DNA of 64,000 nt from CAXMST01 sp963700785 (lineage in GTDB: Bacteria; Actinomycetota; Thermoleophilia; Solirubrobacterales; 70-9), in assembly GCA_963700785.1 (NCBI GenBank), contig CAVOYZ010000012.1, forward strand, positions 69,054-133,053, written 5' to 3'. Made by a program: the position numbers and the translations under genes. Of this stretch, positions 33,178-41,965 are shown one piece after another. Below the pieces are notes generated by a model. The model worked only from the letters and a program-made list of their open reading frames with translations. It ran no database searches and had not been told where the DNA came from. Numbering within the stretch: position 1 is the stretch's first letter; every line of letters begins with the position of its first letter.

Positions 33178-33196
33178 TACTATACAAAGTAAAGTA
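33178..33196. promoter_or_regulatory. palindromic operator over the ABC exporter promoter
   Basis: TACTATAC-AAA-GTAAAGTA has 8-nt half-sites complementary at 7 of 8 positions. It covers the minus-strand -10 box TATAGT, so a bound repressor would shut the exporter promoter. The AT-rich sequence stands out in this GC-rich DNA. PadR- or MarR-type repressors commonly use such sites, but no regulator gene is adjacent. Confidence 0.75.
33179..33184 (-). promoter_or_regulatory. -10 box TATAGT of the ABC exporter operon
   Basis: On the minus strand TATAGT ends 11 nt before the ATG at 33167, inside the palindrome. Confidence 0.65.
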
Positions 33197-33219
33197 GGGC
33201 CGCCGGGATCGCCGGCGAC

Positions 33220-33225
33220 TACACT
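33220..33225 (+). promoter_or_regulatory. -10 box TACACT of the small Cys-rich protein gene
   Basis: TACACT ends 10 nt before the TTG at 33236 and supports that unusual start. Confidence 0.5.
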
Positions 33226-33235
33226 CCGAGGCGCT

Positions 33236-33430
33236 TTGCATGCACCTCCGGCCGGGCTCTGCGACGCCTGCACCCACCAGCGGCTGGTGGGCACCGGCCG
33301 CGGTGCTCGCTACTCCCTCTGCCGGCTTTCCGCCACCGATCCCGCCTACCCGAAGTACCCGCGGCTTCCGGTCGCGGCCTGCCCCGGCTTCGAGCGGCGG
33401 GAGCTGGAGTCGGAGCGGCGGGGGCAGTGA
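33236..33430 (+). CDS. small four-cysteine (zinc-finger-like) conserved protein
   Basis: 64 residues from a TTG start. The pattern is LCDACTHQRLV, then YSLCRLSATDPAYPKYPRLPVAACPGFE, with four cysteines (about residues 9, 12, 29, 49). I recall similar short proteins in many bacteria with the C-x-x-C-x-H-Q-R-x-V ... S-x-C ... Y-P-R-L-P-V-x-x-C pattern, probably zinc-binding and of unknown role. The neighbouring ATG at 33240 is in another frame and gives no sensible protein. It is divergent from the ABC exporter. Confidence 0.72.
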   Translation: MHAPPAGLCDACTHQRLVGTGRGARYSLCRLSATDPAYPKYPRLPVAACPGFERRELESERRGQ

Positions 33431-34049
33431 GCCCGAGGGTGTTCCGCGGCGGGCTCGCGGCGGCCGTCGCTGCGCCGGCAGGATCCGCTGCGCCGCCACC
33501 GACGGGCGGCGGCGGCGGAAGGCTCGGCCATACGAGCCCGCCCGGACGCCTGGTTCGACTCGGCCGACCGCCGCATGCGGACCGAGGTGGAGCGGCCGCC
33601 TCGGCGGGCGGATCTAGGCCGGTGGTTATGTTCCGCGACGGCGCAACCCGACGGTGGTTCGCTACGACATCGACCGTGACCACTGGCGGCGGGTGCGATC
33701 GCTGACCGATCGCCGTGCATCACCGCGCGAATGGCGGCGATGGCGATCGGATCTCGGTTACGGCGGGCGTCGCACCGATCGGGCGAGAGGCCCACGTCGC
33801 GCCCTATCGCTACACCCCGCGACGATCGCGCCCGTCTCATCGACGGCCGCCGCCGCGCTGGCGCGCTCGAGTCGCTCGGGGAAGCTCTTGCGATCGAGGG
33901 AACGAACGACACCCGGACGGGTCACCGAGGTCACGACCGGGGCGGGCCGATGCGGCGGCTCGGCGGTGGACGGCCCGCCATCCGTCGGGTCCGCTCGCTG
34001 ATGGGATGCTCAACGACGTTCGGGCCCACCGGCCGCCGAGAAGGTCAAG
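33431..34049 (+). other. degraded coding-like region, no intact gene
   Basis: No frame stays coherent. Fragments with coding-like composition appear in changing plus-strand frames, for example DAWFDSADRRMRTEVERPP near 33540 and VRYDIDRDHWRRVRSLTDR near 33655. I cannot assign a family. It is probably the decayed 5' part of the hydrolase remnant that follows, or a second decayed gene. Confidence 0.45.
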
Positions 34050-34517
34050 CTGCCGGCGCCACGGTCGCCTTCCGGACGCAGGTCGTCGGCGAGGCGATGG
34101 TCAAGGGTGGCGCCTGAACATGTTCAAGCACGTGTTCGCTGTTCCGTCGCGCGGCGGGACGACGTCGCCGATCGGCTGACGAGGGCAGGTCAAGCGGGCG
34201 TACTGGCCCCGCATCCGAGCTGGTCGACCCGGACCCCGGGCTTGTCTTCCCCCGGCAGATCCCGGCCGGCCCGGAGGGCGAGGTCTCGGACCTGCTCGCC
34301 GAGATCGAGGCCGGCCTCGGCGCCTTCGCGGACCGCCCGGTGTCGATCTGCTGGGCGATGAAGGACATCGCGTTCACGCCACAGGTTCTCGACCAGCTCT
34401 GGCTCAACGACCTTCCCCGAGGCTGACGTGACCCGGATCGACGACGCCGGCCACTACCTCCAGGAGGACGCCTTCGAGGTGATCGTGCCGGAGCTCCTGA
34501 AGCTGCTCGACCGCTGA
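34050..34517 (+). pseudogene. alpha/beta-hydrolase (haloalkane dehalogenase-like) C-terminal remnant
   Basis: Across three plus-strand frames one can read cap-domain-like FRTQVVGEAMVKGG and MFKHVF, then LVFPRQIPAGPEGEVSDLLAEIEAGL, FADRPVSICWAMKDIAFTP, and FPEADVTRIDDAGHYLQED with the catalytic-His loop (GH) and a final helix ending at the TGA at 34515. This order matches the C-terminal third of haloalkane-dehalogenase-like hydrolases. At least three frameshifts interrupt it, and no N-terminal nucleophile elbow could be found upstream. The gene is inactive as written. Confidence 0.68.
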
Positions 34518-34588
34518 GCCGTCCCCGCGGTCCCGACGCGTGAACCCTTCGGGGTGCCATCGACCCCCGGACGGTTCACCCCCGGCGT

Positions 34589-35446
34589 TCAGGCCTCCGC
34601 CGCCTCGACCGCGGGCTCGGTGCTGAGCGCGCCGGCGCTGGCGAGCACGATCAGCGCGATCGCGGTCACCTCGCTGCTGATCAGCGACTGATCGAGCGCG
34701 ATCAGCCCGACCAGCGCGGCGAACGCGGGCTCCATGCTGAGCAGGACGCCGAAGGTGCCGGCCGGCAGGCGGGTCAGCGCCTCCATCTCGGCCAGATAGG
34801 GGATCGCGGAGCTGAGCATCGCGATCGCGATGCCGATCGCGACAAGCCGCGGGTCGAGCAGTTCGCTGCCGCCGTCGGCGACCCCGATCGGCAGCAGCAG
34901 GATCGTCGCGAACCCCATCGCGACCGCGAGTCCGGCGCGGCCGGCCGGGCCGCGACCGACTCGTGAGGAAAGCAGGATGTAGGCGCCCCAGAAGCCGCCG
35001 GCCGTGAGCGCGAAGATCACGCCGAGCGTCGAGAGGCCGTCGCCGATGTCCGGCGCGAGCAGCAGGATGCCGCCCGCGGCGAGCGCCGTCCAGAGCAGGT
35101 CGAGCGCCCGCCGCGAGGTCGCGATCGCGACCACGAGGGGGCCGGTGAACTCGAGCGTCACCGCGATTCCGAGGGGCAGCCGGTCGAGAGCGAGAAAGAA
35201 GAAGCAGTTCATCGCCGCGAGGACGAAGCCGAAGGCGAGCACGTCCCGCAGCGTCGCCCCCTCGAGGGTGCCGCGAACCGGACGCCAGATCGCCAACAGC
35301 AGCGCGGCGGCAAACAGGGTGCGCAGAAAGACCGCGCCGCCGGGACCGAGCTCGTCGAAGACCGTCGTCGCGACGGCCGCGCCGAGCTGGACCGAGACGA
35401 CCCCGACCATGACCAGGCCGGCGGCGCCGAGCCGCTCGCCGCTCAT
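34589..35446 (-). CDS. EamA/DMT-superfamily transporter (RhtA-like)
   Basis: 285 residues with about ten hydrophobic helices in two EamA repeats: LGAAGLVMVGVVSVQLGAAV, then FLRTLFAAALLLAIWRP; second repeat from about residue 140, GVIFALTAGGFWGAYILLSSRVG. The motif LPLGIAVTLEFTGPL in helix 4 and AGTFGVLLSMEPAFAALVGLI in helix 9 are typical of threonine/homoserine exporter RhtA-type members. It is likely an amino-acid or metabolite exporter of the inner membrane; the substrate is not predictable. Confidence 0.88.
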   Translation of the reverse strand: MSGERLGAAGLVMVGVVSVQLGAAVATTVFDELGPGGAVFLRTLFAAALLLAIWRPVRGTLEGATLRDVLAFGFVLAAMNCFFFLALDRLPLGIAVTLEFTGPLVVAIATSRRALDLLWTALAAGGILLLAPDIGDGLSTLGVIFALTAGGFWGAYILLSSRVGRGPAGRAGLAVAMGFATILLLPIGVADGGSELLDPRLVAIGIAIAMLSSAIPYLAEMEALTRLPAGTFGVLLSMEPAFAALVGLIALDQSLISSEVTAIALIVLASAGALSTEPAVEAAEA

Positions 35447-35528
35447 CCGCCGCTCCGGCTGGGCGTCGGCAGCTCGTCCGGGCTTCGTCGGGTCTGCGGC
35501 TCCATGTCGTAATCATGATCGCCGCAGG

Positions 35529-36474
35529 ATGAGAACCCTGGTCGCGCCCGACAAGTTCAAGGGGACCTACTCCGCCGGGGAGGTCGCCGATGCGATCTGC
35601 GCGGCGCTGGGCCCCGATGCTGATCGCTGTCCCGTCGCCGACGGCGGCGACGGGACCGCCGCCGTGCTACTCGAGGCGAGCGGCGGTCGCTGGGTCGAGG
35701 CCGGGGCACACGATGCATTGGGCGAACCGATCAGCGCCCGATTCGCCCTGCTCGGGCGTGGGGAGGAGGCGGTTGTCGAGGTTGCCGAGGCGTCCGGCCT
35801 GGCGCGACTCGTGGGCCGCGAGCTGCGCCCGCTGGAGGCGAGCAGCGCGGGCACCGGCGAGCTGATCGCGGCGGCGGTCAAGTCCGGCGCGCGGCGGGTG
35901 CTGGTCGCCTGTGGCGGCAGCGCGACCACCGATGGGGGCCTCGGGGCGCTGGCTCGATTCGATCCCGCGGCGGCGGAGGTCGTCTGTCTCTGCGACGTCT
36001 CCGATGCGTTCGCGGGCGCGCTCCGCTACGCGCCTCAGAAGGGGGCCGCGCCGGAGCAGCTGCCCGAGCTGGAGGCGAGGCTCGAGGCGATCGCCGCCGA
36101 GCTGCCCCACGATCCCTCGCGGCTTCCGTTCACCGGCGCCGCGGGCGGCCTCGCCGGCGGGCTCTGGGCGCATGGCGCCCGGCTCGTCCCCGGCGCCCAC
36201 CACGTGCTTGCCGCGATCGACTTCGAGCTGGCGGCTCGCCGCGGCGGATGCGGTGATCACCGGCGAGGGATGTCTGGACGAGACCTCGTTCGCCGGCAAG
36301 GCCGTCGGCGAGGTCGCCTCCCGCGCCGCGGCCGCGGGTCGGCCTTGTCACGCGATCGTCGGAATCGATCGGCTGGTCGGGTCGCCACGCGGGCGCTTCG
36401 CGACGATCGCCGAGGCGGAGACGACGGAGTCGATCGCCGCCGCTGCGGCGGCGATCGGGCGACCGCTCGCCTGA
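35529..36474 (+). pseudogene. glycerate kinase (GarK/GlxK family), frameshifted
   Basis: From ATG 35529 one frame encodes RTLVAPDKFKGTYSAGEVADAI, PVADGGDGTAAVLLEASGG, GTGELIAAAVKSGARRVLVACGGSATTDGG, FAGALRYAPQKGA and TGAAGGLAGGLWAHGA. At about 36235-36245 the coding signal jumps frame and continues as DAVITGEGCLDETSFAGKAVGEVASRAAAAG to the TGA at 36472. One small indel would restore a ~315-residue enzyme converting glycerate and ATP to phosphoglycerate. The loop before FDPAAAEVV is also shorter than usual. It is either a recent pseudogene or a sequence error. Confidence 0.8.
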
Positions 36475-36527
36475 GCGGTCCCGTATGGTTCGCGGCTGTT
36501 GGCTGGGGACCCGGAGGAGGAGAGACC

Positions 36528-38975
36528 TTGAAGCGTCTGGCAGGACTCGTTGTGGCAGTTGCGATGGGCGTCGGCGTGGGCGCGTCCGGCGCGCAGGCGA
36601 AGGACTACGCGGAGATCGCGCGGAACATCGTTCCGTCTGGCCAGTACGGCGGGCTTCCGATCCCGGCCGCGCCGACGAGCAGGCGAACATGTACGACGAC
36701 CTGACGCCCGCTCTTCGACCAGGTGACGAGCGCCGACTTCGACGACAAGTTCAAGTCGGAGGTGTTCGGCGTCGGCCCGGACGGCCCGACCGTCGAGGAG
36801 ATCGGTGCCCGCGCTCGACAGTGACGATCGTTCGCGACCGGTTCAACGTTCCGCACGTGACCGGGCAAGACGATGGCCGACGGCGTCTGGGCTTCCGGCT
36901 ACCTGCTGGCCGAGGACCGGGGGCTCCTGCTCCAACAGGCTCGCTATGCGACGCGGGTCGCGGCGATCGACGTACCGAACATCACGGCACTCGGCCTGAT
37001 CACCAGCCTGCAGCCGTTCGTGCCCTCGGACCGCACCGAGCGCGAGATCGCGAAGCAGACCGACGTGCTTGAGAACACCAAGCAGGGCCGCAAGGTGCTC
37101 GCCGATATCGACACCTTCATCGAGGGCATCAACGCCTATCTGCAGGCGAACAGCCCCGCGACCCAGCCCTGGACCCGCAACGACGTCTACGCGGTCAACG
37201 CGCTCAAGGGGCAGTTCCTCGGCGAGGGTGGCGGCGACGAGGCCCGTCGCACCGAGTTCCTCTCCGGGCTTCAGGGTCAGTACAGCTCCGGCAAGGCGAT
37301 GAGCATCTTCAACGACCTGCGCCAGTTCAGGAACCGCGAGCTGCCGACGACGATCGACGGCAAGTTCCCCTACGGCGGGATCCCGAAGCAGGCGAAGGGC
37401 AACGTGATCATCGATCACGACAGCTACGAGCGCACCTCGCCGACGCCGACCAGCGCGCTGGCGAGGAAGGCCGACGTCGACGCCGGCCCCGCCTCCAACA
37501 CCCTGCAGATCAACGCGGATCGCTCCAACACGGGCAACCCGCTGATGGTCGGCGGCCCCCAGATCGGCTACTTCTATCCCGGCTTCACCTACGAGATCGA
37601 CATGCACGCCGGCAAGATGCAGTGGCGCGGCGTCACCTCGGCTCCGTTCCCGGGCTATCTGCTGATCGGCCGCAGCGAGGACTTCGCCGTGACTCTGACC
37701 TCGGCGAGCGCCGACATCATCGACCAGTACGCGCTGACGCTCTGCGGCGGCTCGGACGAGAAGTACCGCTACAAGGGCAAGTGCAAGTCGATGCGGAACT
37801 TCAACGCGGGCACGCTCTCGGGCGAGCCGGTCAAGTTCCTGACGACGAAGTACGGCTCGGTCACGGGCTATGCGACCGTCGACGGGGAGAAGGTGGCGAT
37901 TGCTCAGAAGCGCTCGAGCTACGGGCGCGACGTGCGCGACCAGCTCTTCTTCCGCAAGCTCTCGACCGGGGCGGTGAAGGACAAGAAGTCGTTCTACCGG
38001 GCCGCCAACAAGACCCCGCAGACGTTCAACTCCTTCTACATGGACGACACCGACAACGCGGTGTTCACCAGCGGCAGGCTGCCGATCCGCCCGAGAAAGC
38101 TCGACCCGGGCCTGCTCGCGAAGGGCAACGGCAAGTGGGACTGGAAGGGCTTCGCCAGTCGCGATGACCACCCACACGGCAAGAACCCGAGCAGCGGGGC
38201 GATGGTCAACTGGAACCAGACCGTAGCCCGTGGCTTCGGCGCCGCCGACGATCAGTGGGGACGGTCCGGCAGCGTCGCCCGCGTCGACATGCTGAACCGC
38301 AACCTCAGCCGGCTCGAGGAGAACGGCAAGTGGGACCTCCCAGCGGTCGCCTCGGCGATGAACGCCGCCGCGACGCAGGACATCCGGGCGATCGACACGG
38401 TGCCGCTGCTCGCGCAGCTGCTCGACGGCACCACCGCTCCTAACCCCCAGGCACAGCAGATGCTCGACCTGATGGTGCAGTGGCGCGCTGACGGCGGCAA
38501 CCGGCTCGACACCGACGGTAACGGCGACATTGACAATCCCGGGGCCGCGATCATGGACGGCGCCTGGACCGAGGTCGCCGATGCCCTGATGGAGCCACGG
38601 ATCGGCTCCCAGCTCGACGAGCTCAACTCGCTGTTCTCACGGTTCGACGCGCCGCCCGGCGGCCAGTACAGCGGTTGGTACCAGTACTTCGACCGCGACA
38701 TCCGGACGCTGCTGGGCCTCAAGAACGGTGCACCGTTCAGCATCAGCTACTGCGGCAAGGGCAACCTGGCCAAGTGCCAGGCCGCGATCTGGGCGGCGAT
38801 CGCCAAGGCCGGCGGGCAGCTCGAGATCGATCAGGGCAGCGCCGACCCCGCGGACTGGCGCGCAGATGCGACGGCCGAGGAGATCAACTTCGTGCCGCTG
38901 CCGCTGAAGACGATGGCGTACACGAACCGGCCGAGCGGGATCCAGCAGGTGATCAGCTTCGACGGCGGTCGCTGA
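36528..38975 (+). pseudogene. penicillin acylase family protein (Ntn-hydrolase), frameshifted near the 5' end
   Basis: A strong GGAGGAGGAG precedes TTG 36528, which begins a signal peptide (KRLAGLVVAVAMGVGVGASGAQA). Coding then crosses frames about four times between ~36675 and 36870 (ANMYDDLTP, FDQVTSADFDDKFKSEVFG, TVTIVRDRFNVPHVTG, TMADGVWASGYL). From ~36873 to 38975 the frame is open and intact, with the Ntn nucleophile Ser codon at 37494 (ASNTLQ), GNPLMVGGPQIGYFYPGF and YLLIGRSEDFAVTLTSASAD. It is paralogous to the intact gene at 47399. Such secreted acylases hydrolyse amides (beta-lactam side chains or acyl-homoserine lactones); the substrate is unknown. Confidence 0.82.
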
Positions 38976-39005
38976 GCCGGCGTCGAACCAAGCCCGGGAA
39001 CGAAA

Positions 39006-39029
39006 AAGCGGGCCCCGAGGGGCCCGCTT
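39006..39029. terminator. bidirectional terminator between convergent genes
   Basis: AAGCGGGCCCC (39006-39016) and GGGGCCCGCTT (39019-39029) form an 11-bp stem with a GA loop. The A-run on the left (39003-39007) gives a U-tract for minus-strand transcripts, and TTCTCG follows on the right. It lies between the acylase gene and the SHOCT gene, which converge here. Confidence 0.85.
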
Positions 39030-39069
39030 CTCGTAGCTGCCGGCACTGCGGCCGGCTTCAGGCCACGCC

Positions 39070-39462
39070 TCAGCCGTTGAGGACCTTGGCCTTCGCCTGC
39101 TCGAACTCGGCCTCGGAGAGGTTCCCCTTCGCCTTCTGGTCGGCGAGCTTCGCGATCTCGTCCGCGTGCGAGGCGCCGGCGGTCTCCCGCACGTAGCTGT
39201 CGAACTGCGCCTGCGCGTCCTGCTGCTCCTTGATCGCCCGCTCGCGCATCCCGTCACCGCGCGCGATCAGATAGATCAGGGCGGTCAGGAACGGGATGAA
39301 GATCAGGAAGAAGATCCAGACCGCCTTCCACCACCCCGACAGCTCGTGGTCGCGGAACAGGTCGGCGATGATCGTGAACAGGACCATGATCCATGCCACG
39401 AAGACAAATACGGCGAGCACGGTCAACAGCCCTTGCCCGAACGTGTATTCAGCGAGAATCAT
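39070..39462 (-). CDS. PLDc_N / SHOCT domain membrane protein
   Basis: 130 residues. Two membrane helices (LLTVLAVFVFVAWIMVLFTIIADLF and WWKAVWIFFLIFIPFLTALIYLIA) form the phospholipase-D-nuclease N-terminal (PLDc_N) motif. A linker (REQ-rich) follows, and then a C-terminal SHOCT motif (EIAKLADQKAKGNLSEAEFEQAKAKVL). ATG 39462 has an AAGGAG sequence upstream on the minus strand. Such proteins are common in actinobacteria, and the function is unknown; SHOCT may mediate oligomerisation. Confidence 0.87.
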   Translation of the reverse strand: MILAEYTFGQGLLTVLAVFVFVAWIMVLFTIIADLFRDHELSGWWKAVWIFFLIFIPFLTALIYLIARGDGMRERAIKEQQDAQAQFDSYVRETAGASHADEIAKLADQKAKGNLSEAEFEQAKAKVLNG

Positions 39463-39554
39463 TCAGTGGGACTCCTTCTTGGTTGGGAATCGGCAGGCTA
39501 GCCGCCGGGGCCCGGATCGGGTCTTGCGGGTCGGCCGTGGTCGAGAGCCCGGCC

Positions 39555-39830
39555 TCAGCCGTACTCGCGGTAGCGGGAGCCGCTCAGGTACGAGCCGAGG
39601 TCGAAGACGAAGGCGAGGATCACGATGAACCACTCGAAACCGAGCACCCCGTCGGAGCCGGTGCCCCACATCGCCGCGTAGGCGAGGGTCGTCCAAGGCA
39701 GCAGGAAGAAGCCGAGAAAGGGCACGAACCAGTCGTCGTAGGCGCGGCTCAACAGGTCGCTGAAGATCCAGATCGCGAACAGCGCCAGGCGCGGCGAGAA
39801 CAGAGCCAGGAGGACGACCAGACAGCCCAC
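39555..39830 (-). CDS. small membrane protein, 91 aa
   Basis: The GTG at 39830 lies 7 nt after a minus-strand -10 box, which decides the start. The protein has three hydrophobic segments: GCLVVLLALFSPRLALFAIWIF, WFVPFLGFFLLPWTTLAYAAMW and GFEWFIVILAFVFDLGSYL. The C-terminus is SGSRYREYG. I recognise it as a conserved actinobacterial small membrane protein without known function. It is divergent from phoD. Confidence 0.75.
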   Translation of the reverse strand: MGCLVVLLALFSPRLALFAIWIFSDLLSRAYDDWFVPFLGFFLLPWTTLAYAAMWGTGSDGVLGFEWFIVILAFVFDLGSYLSGSRYREYG

Positions 39831-39837
39831 GGGCGCG

Positions 39838-39843
39838 ACCCTA
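39838..39843 (-). promoter_or_regulatory. -10 box TAGGGT (minus) of the small membrane protein gene
   Basis: Complement of ACCCTA. It ends 7 nt before the GTG at 39830 and lies 7 nt from the divergent plus-strand box at 39851, so the two promoters are nearly back to back. Confidence 0.55.
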
Positions 39844-39850
39844 CACGCTG

Positions 39851-39856
39851 TAGGCT
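39851..39856 (+). promoter_or_regulatory. -10 box TAGGCT of phoD
   Basis: TAGGCT lies 44 nt before the phoD ATG, giving a short leader that carries a GGGAGGAA ribosome-binding sequence. Confidence 0.5.
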
Positions 39857-39900
39857 GGTGAGCGGATCCAGTCGGCGTTCCGAGACCTGGGAGGAATCGA

Positions 39901-41484
39901 ATGACACCGAGGCGGGCAATCAGCGCGGCGGTAGTGGCCATGGCCCTGGGGTCGCTGATCGCGGCCCCGGCCGAGGCGCGGGTCAAGGGCTTCTCGCTCG
40001 GCGTCGCGGCCGGCGAGGTCAGCTCCCACTCGGCGAAGATCTGGGGCCACGCGGACGGCACCGGCAAGGTCACCGCCACGGTCGCCCGCGACCGCCGGAT
40101 GCGCCGGGTCGTCGCCAGGGCCAGGCTGCGGGCGAAGCGCGCCAACGACGGGACCGTGCAGAAGACGATTCGCCGATTGAAGCCCGGGAAGACCTACTGG
40201 TATCGCTTCTGCCGAGGCTCGCGACCCTGCAGCGACAGGGGCCGGTTCGAGACCGCGCCGTCCAGCCGTCGCTCGGAAACGATTCGGTTCGCGGTCACCG
40301 GCGACGCCGACCCGACCCCGCTGCCCGGGGAGTCGACGCCCTTCTACGGCACCTACGAGGCGTTCAAGGCGATGCGTCGCGAGCGCAACGACTTCAACGT
40401 GTTCATGGGGGACACGATCTACTCCGACACCGGCGTCGACGGGCCGCCGGCGCTGACCGCGGAGCAGAAGTGGGCCAAGTACGCGCAGGGGCTCGAGCTC
40501 AAGAACCTCCGCAAGCTGCGCGGGTCCGGCGGCTTCTACTCCCACTGGGACGACCACGAGTTCATCAACGACTTCTCGGTGCCCGAGGACGGCGAGGCGC
40601 TCTATCGGGCCGGGGTCAGGGCCTTCACCGACTACGCACCGGTCGGCTACAGCTCCAGGGACGGCCTCTACCGAACCTTCCGCTGGGGCGACAACGTCGA
40701 GCTGTTCTTCCTCGACGAGCGCTCGTTCAGAAGTGCCAAGGCATCGGCCGGCGGGACCTGCGACAACCCGGACACGAGCTCCCCCGACCTCGCGGCGACC
40801 GCCCCGGTCGCGAAGCGCAACCTGTTCTCGCTGCTGATCCCCTCGCTCGCGGAGGCTGTCTCGCAGGCCTGCAAGGACGCGATCAACGATCCGCAGCGGA
40901 CGATGCTGGGCGGGCGGCAGCTGCGGCGCTTCCTCAAGGACGTCGAGAGCTCGGACGCCCGCTGGAAGCTGATCATGAACGAGACGCCGATCCAGCAGTT
41001 CTACGGGCTCCCCTACGACCGCTGGGAGGGATACGCCTACGAGCGCGTCAAGCTCCTGCAGGAGTTGCAGAAGCGCAACGTCCGCAACGTCGTCTTCTTC
41101 ACCACCGACACCCATGCGGCGTTCGCCAACGTGGTCCGCGAGCGGACCTACGATGACGACGTCGCGCCCGCCAATGCGAGCGCGACGGCGAGCGACACCC
41201 CCTACCACGACTACATCATCGGGCCGGTTGCCACGGCCCAGTTCTGGGTTGAGATCGACGACGTGACCGGCAGCGCCGGCAACGGCGAGCTGCTCTCAGA
41301 GGTCTTCTTCAAGCCCGATCCGCCGGTCGGCGTCGGGATGGCCTGCTCGCAGGGCGATCAGAACAGCTATGCCCAGGTCCTGGCGAAGAAGAAGCGGCTG
41401 AAGATCGACTACAAGACCGAGACCGGCGACCCGGTGGTGGACGTCGACGGCAGCACCTGCGGACCCTACGTGCTGAAGCGCTAG
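39901..41484 (+). CDS. alkaline phosphatase D family protein (PhoD-like), secreted
   Basis: 527 residues from an ATG with GGGAGGAATCG upstream. An N-terminal signal peptide (MTPRRAISAAVVAMALGSLIAAPAEA) starts with Thr-Pro-Arg-Arg. It has the PhoD N-terminal Ig-like domain (FSLGVAAGEVSSHSAKIWGHAD, LKPGKTYWYRF). The metallophosphatase core has FAVTGDAD, VFMGDTIYSD, HWDDHEFINDF, VELFFLDERSFR, WKLIMNETPIQ and FFTTDTHAAF. It hydrolyses phosphate mono- or diesters outside the cell using Ca2+/Fe3+, probably for phosphate supply. I see no Pho box. The stop overlaps the convergent small gene by 4 nt. Confidence 0.9.
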   Translation: MTPRRAISAAVVAMALGSLIAAPAEARVKGFSLGVAAGEVSSHSAKIWGHADGTGKVTATVARDRRMRRVVARARLRAKRANDGTVQKTIRRLKPGKTYWYRFCRGSRPCSDRGRFETAPSSRRSETIRFAVTGDADPTPLPGESTPFYGTYEAFKAMRRERNDFNVFMGDTIYSDTGVDGPPALTAEQKWAKYAQGLELKNLRKLRGSGGFYSHWDDHEFINDFSVPEDGEALYRAGVRAFTDYAPVGYSSRDGLYRTFRWGDNVELFFLDERSFRSAKASAGGTCDNPDTSSPDLAATAPVAKRNLFSLLIPSLAEAVSQACKDAINDPQRTMLGGRQLRRFLKDVESSDARWKLIMNETPIQQFYGLPYDRWEGYAYERVKLLQELQKRNVRNVVFFTTDTHAAFANVVRERTYDDDVAPANASATASDTPYHDYIIGPVATAQFWVEIDDVTGSAGNGELLSEVFFKPDPPVGVGMACSQGDQNSYAQVLAKKKRLKIDYKTETGDPVVDVDGSTCGPYVLKR

Positions 41485-41690
41485 CCGGAGCCGGGCGCGA
41501 CCTTCCAGCCGGTCGCCCGGTGCTTGACGTGGCCGGCCGCTACCAGCTCGTCCAGCGCCCGTTCGACCTCGGCCTTGTCGACGCCCTCCGGAACCGAGGG
41601 TCCGGTCACGATCAGGCTCGGCGTGTTCAACGTCGGCTGCTCCGTGAGGCTCTCGAGGACGGCCGCTGCGATCTCGCTCAGTTCGCTCAC
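41481..41690 (-). CDS. small hypothetical protein with winged-helix-like pattern, 69 aa
   Basis: GTG 41690 follows a minus-strand TATTCT by 8 nt, supporting the start. The sequence (SELSEIAAAVLESLTEQPTL, VDKAEVERALDELVAAGHVKHRATGWKVA) looks like a small helix-turn-helix/winged-helix fold with a beta wing at the end. It could bind DNA or proteins; I cannot name a family. It overlaps the end of phoD. Confidence 0.65.
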   Translation of the reverse strand: MSELSEIAAAVLESLTEQPTLNTPSLIVTGPSVPEGVDKAEVERALDELVAAGHVKHRATGWKVAPGSG

Positions 41691-41698
41691 GGCGGGGC

Positions 41699-41704
41699 AG
41701 AATA
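41699..41704 (-). promoter_or_regulatory. -10 box TATTCT of the 69-aa protein gene
   Basis: On the minus strand TATTCT ends 8 nt before the GTG at 41690. Confidence 0.55.
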
Positions 41705-41772
41705 GCTACTGAGCCGGGCCGCAGACGCCAGGTCGCGGTCGCCCCCCGGGCTGCGTCCGCGGCCCGGGCTGC

Positions 41773-41778
41773 TAGGGT
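41773..41778 (+). promoter_or_regulatory. -10 box TAGGGT of the DEAD-box helicase gene
   Basis: TAGGGT lies ~190 nt before the helicase ATG, predicting an unusually long leader of about 180 nt for this genome. Confidence 0.45.
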
Positions 41779-41785
41779 GGACGGC

Positions 41786-41965
41786 GTCGGGCAGCCCCCG
41801 CACAGCACTCTGAGGCTGAGATACGGGCGCCCGAGAGGTTCTTTTTCTTCGTAGCGCCACCGCATCGAGCGGTACTCACGGCGCCCTCCGGGGACTCTCG
41901 AATCTCCCCTACATATCCCACGTGCCGGAACCTCCGGCACCGCTCGACAAGGAGCACGACTTCAC
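41786..41965 (+). promoter_or_regulatory. long 5' leader of the DEAD-box helicase mRNA
   Basis: The leader has a pyrimidine run (GGTTCTTTTTCTTCG near 41838) and a perfect 8-bp hairpin, GTGCCGGA (41922-41929) and TCCGGCAC (41933-41940), close to the AAGGAG ribosome-binding site (41949-41954). Long structured leaders are typical of cold-shock helicase genes. Regulation by cold or helicase autocontrol is an inference. Confidence 0.5.
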
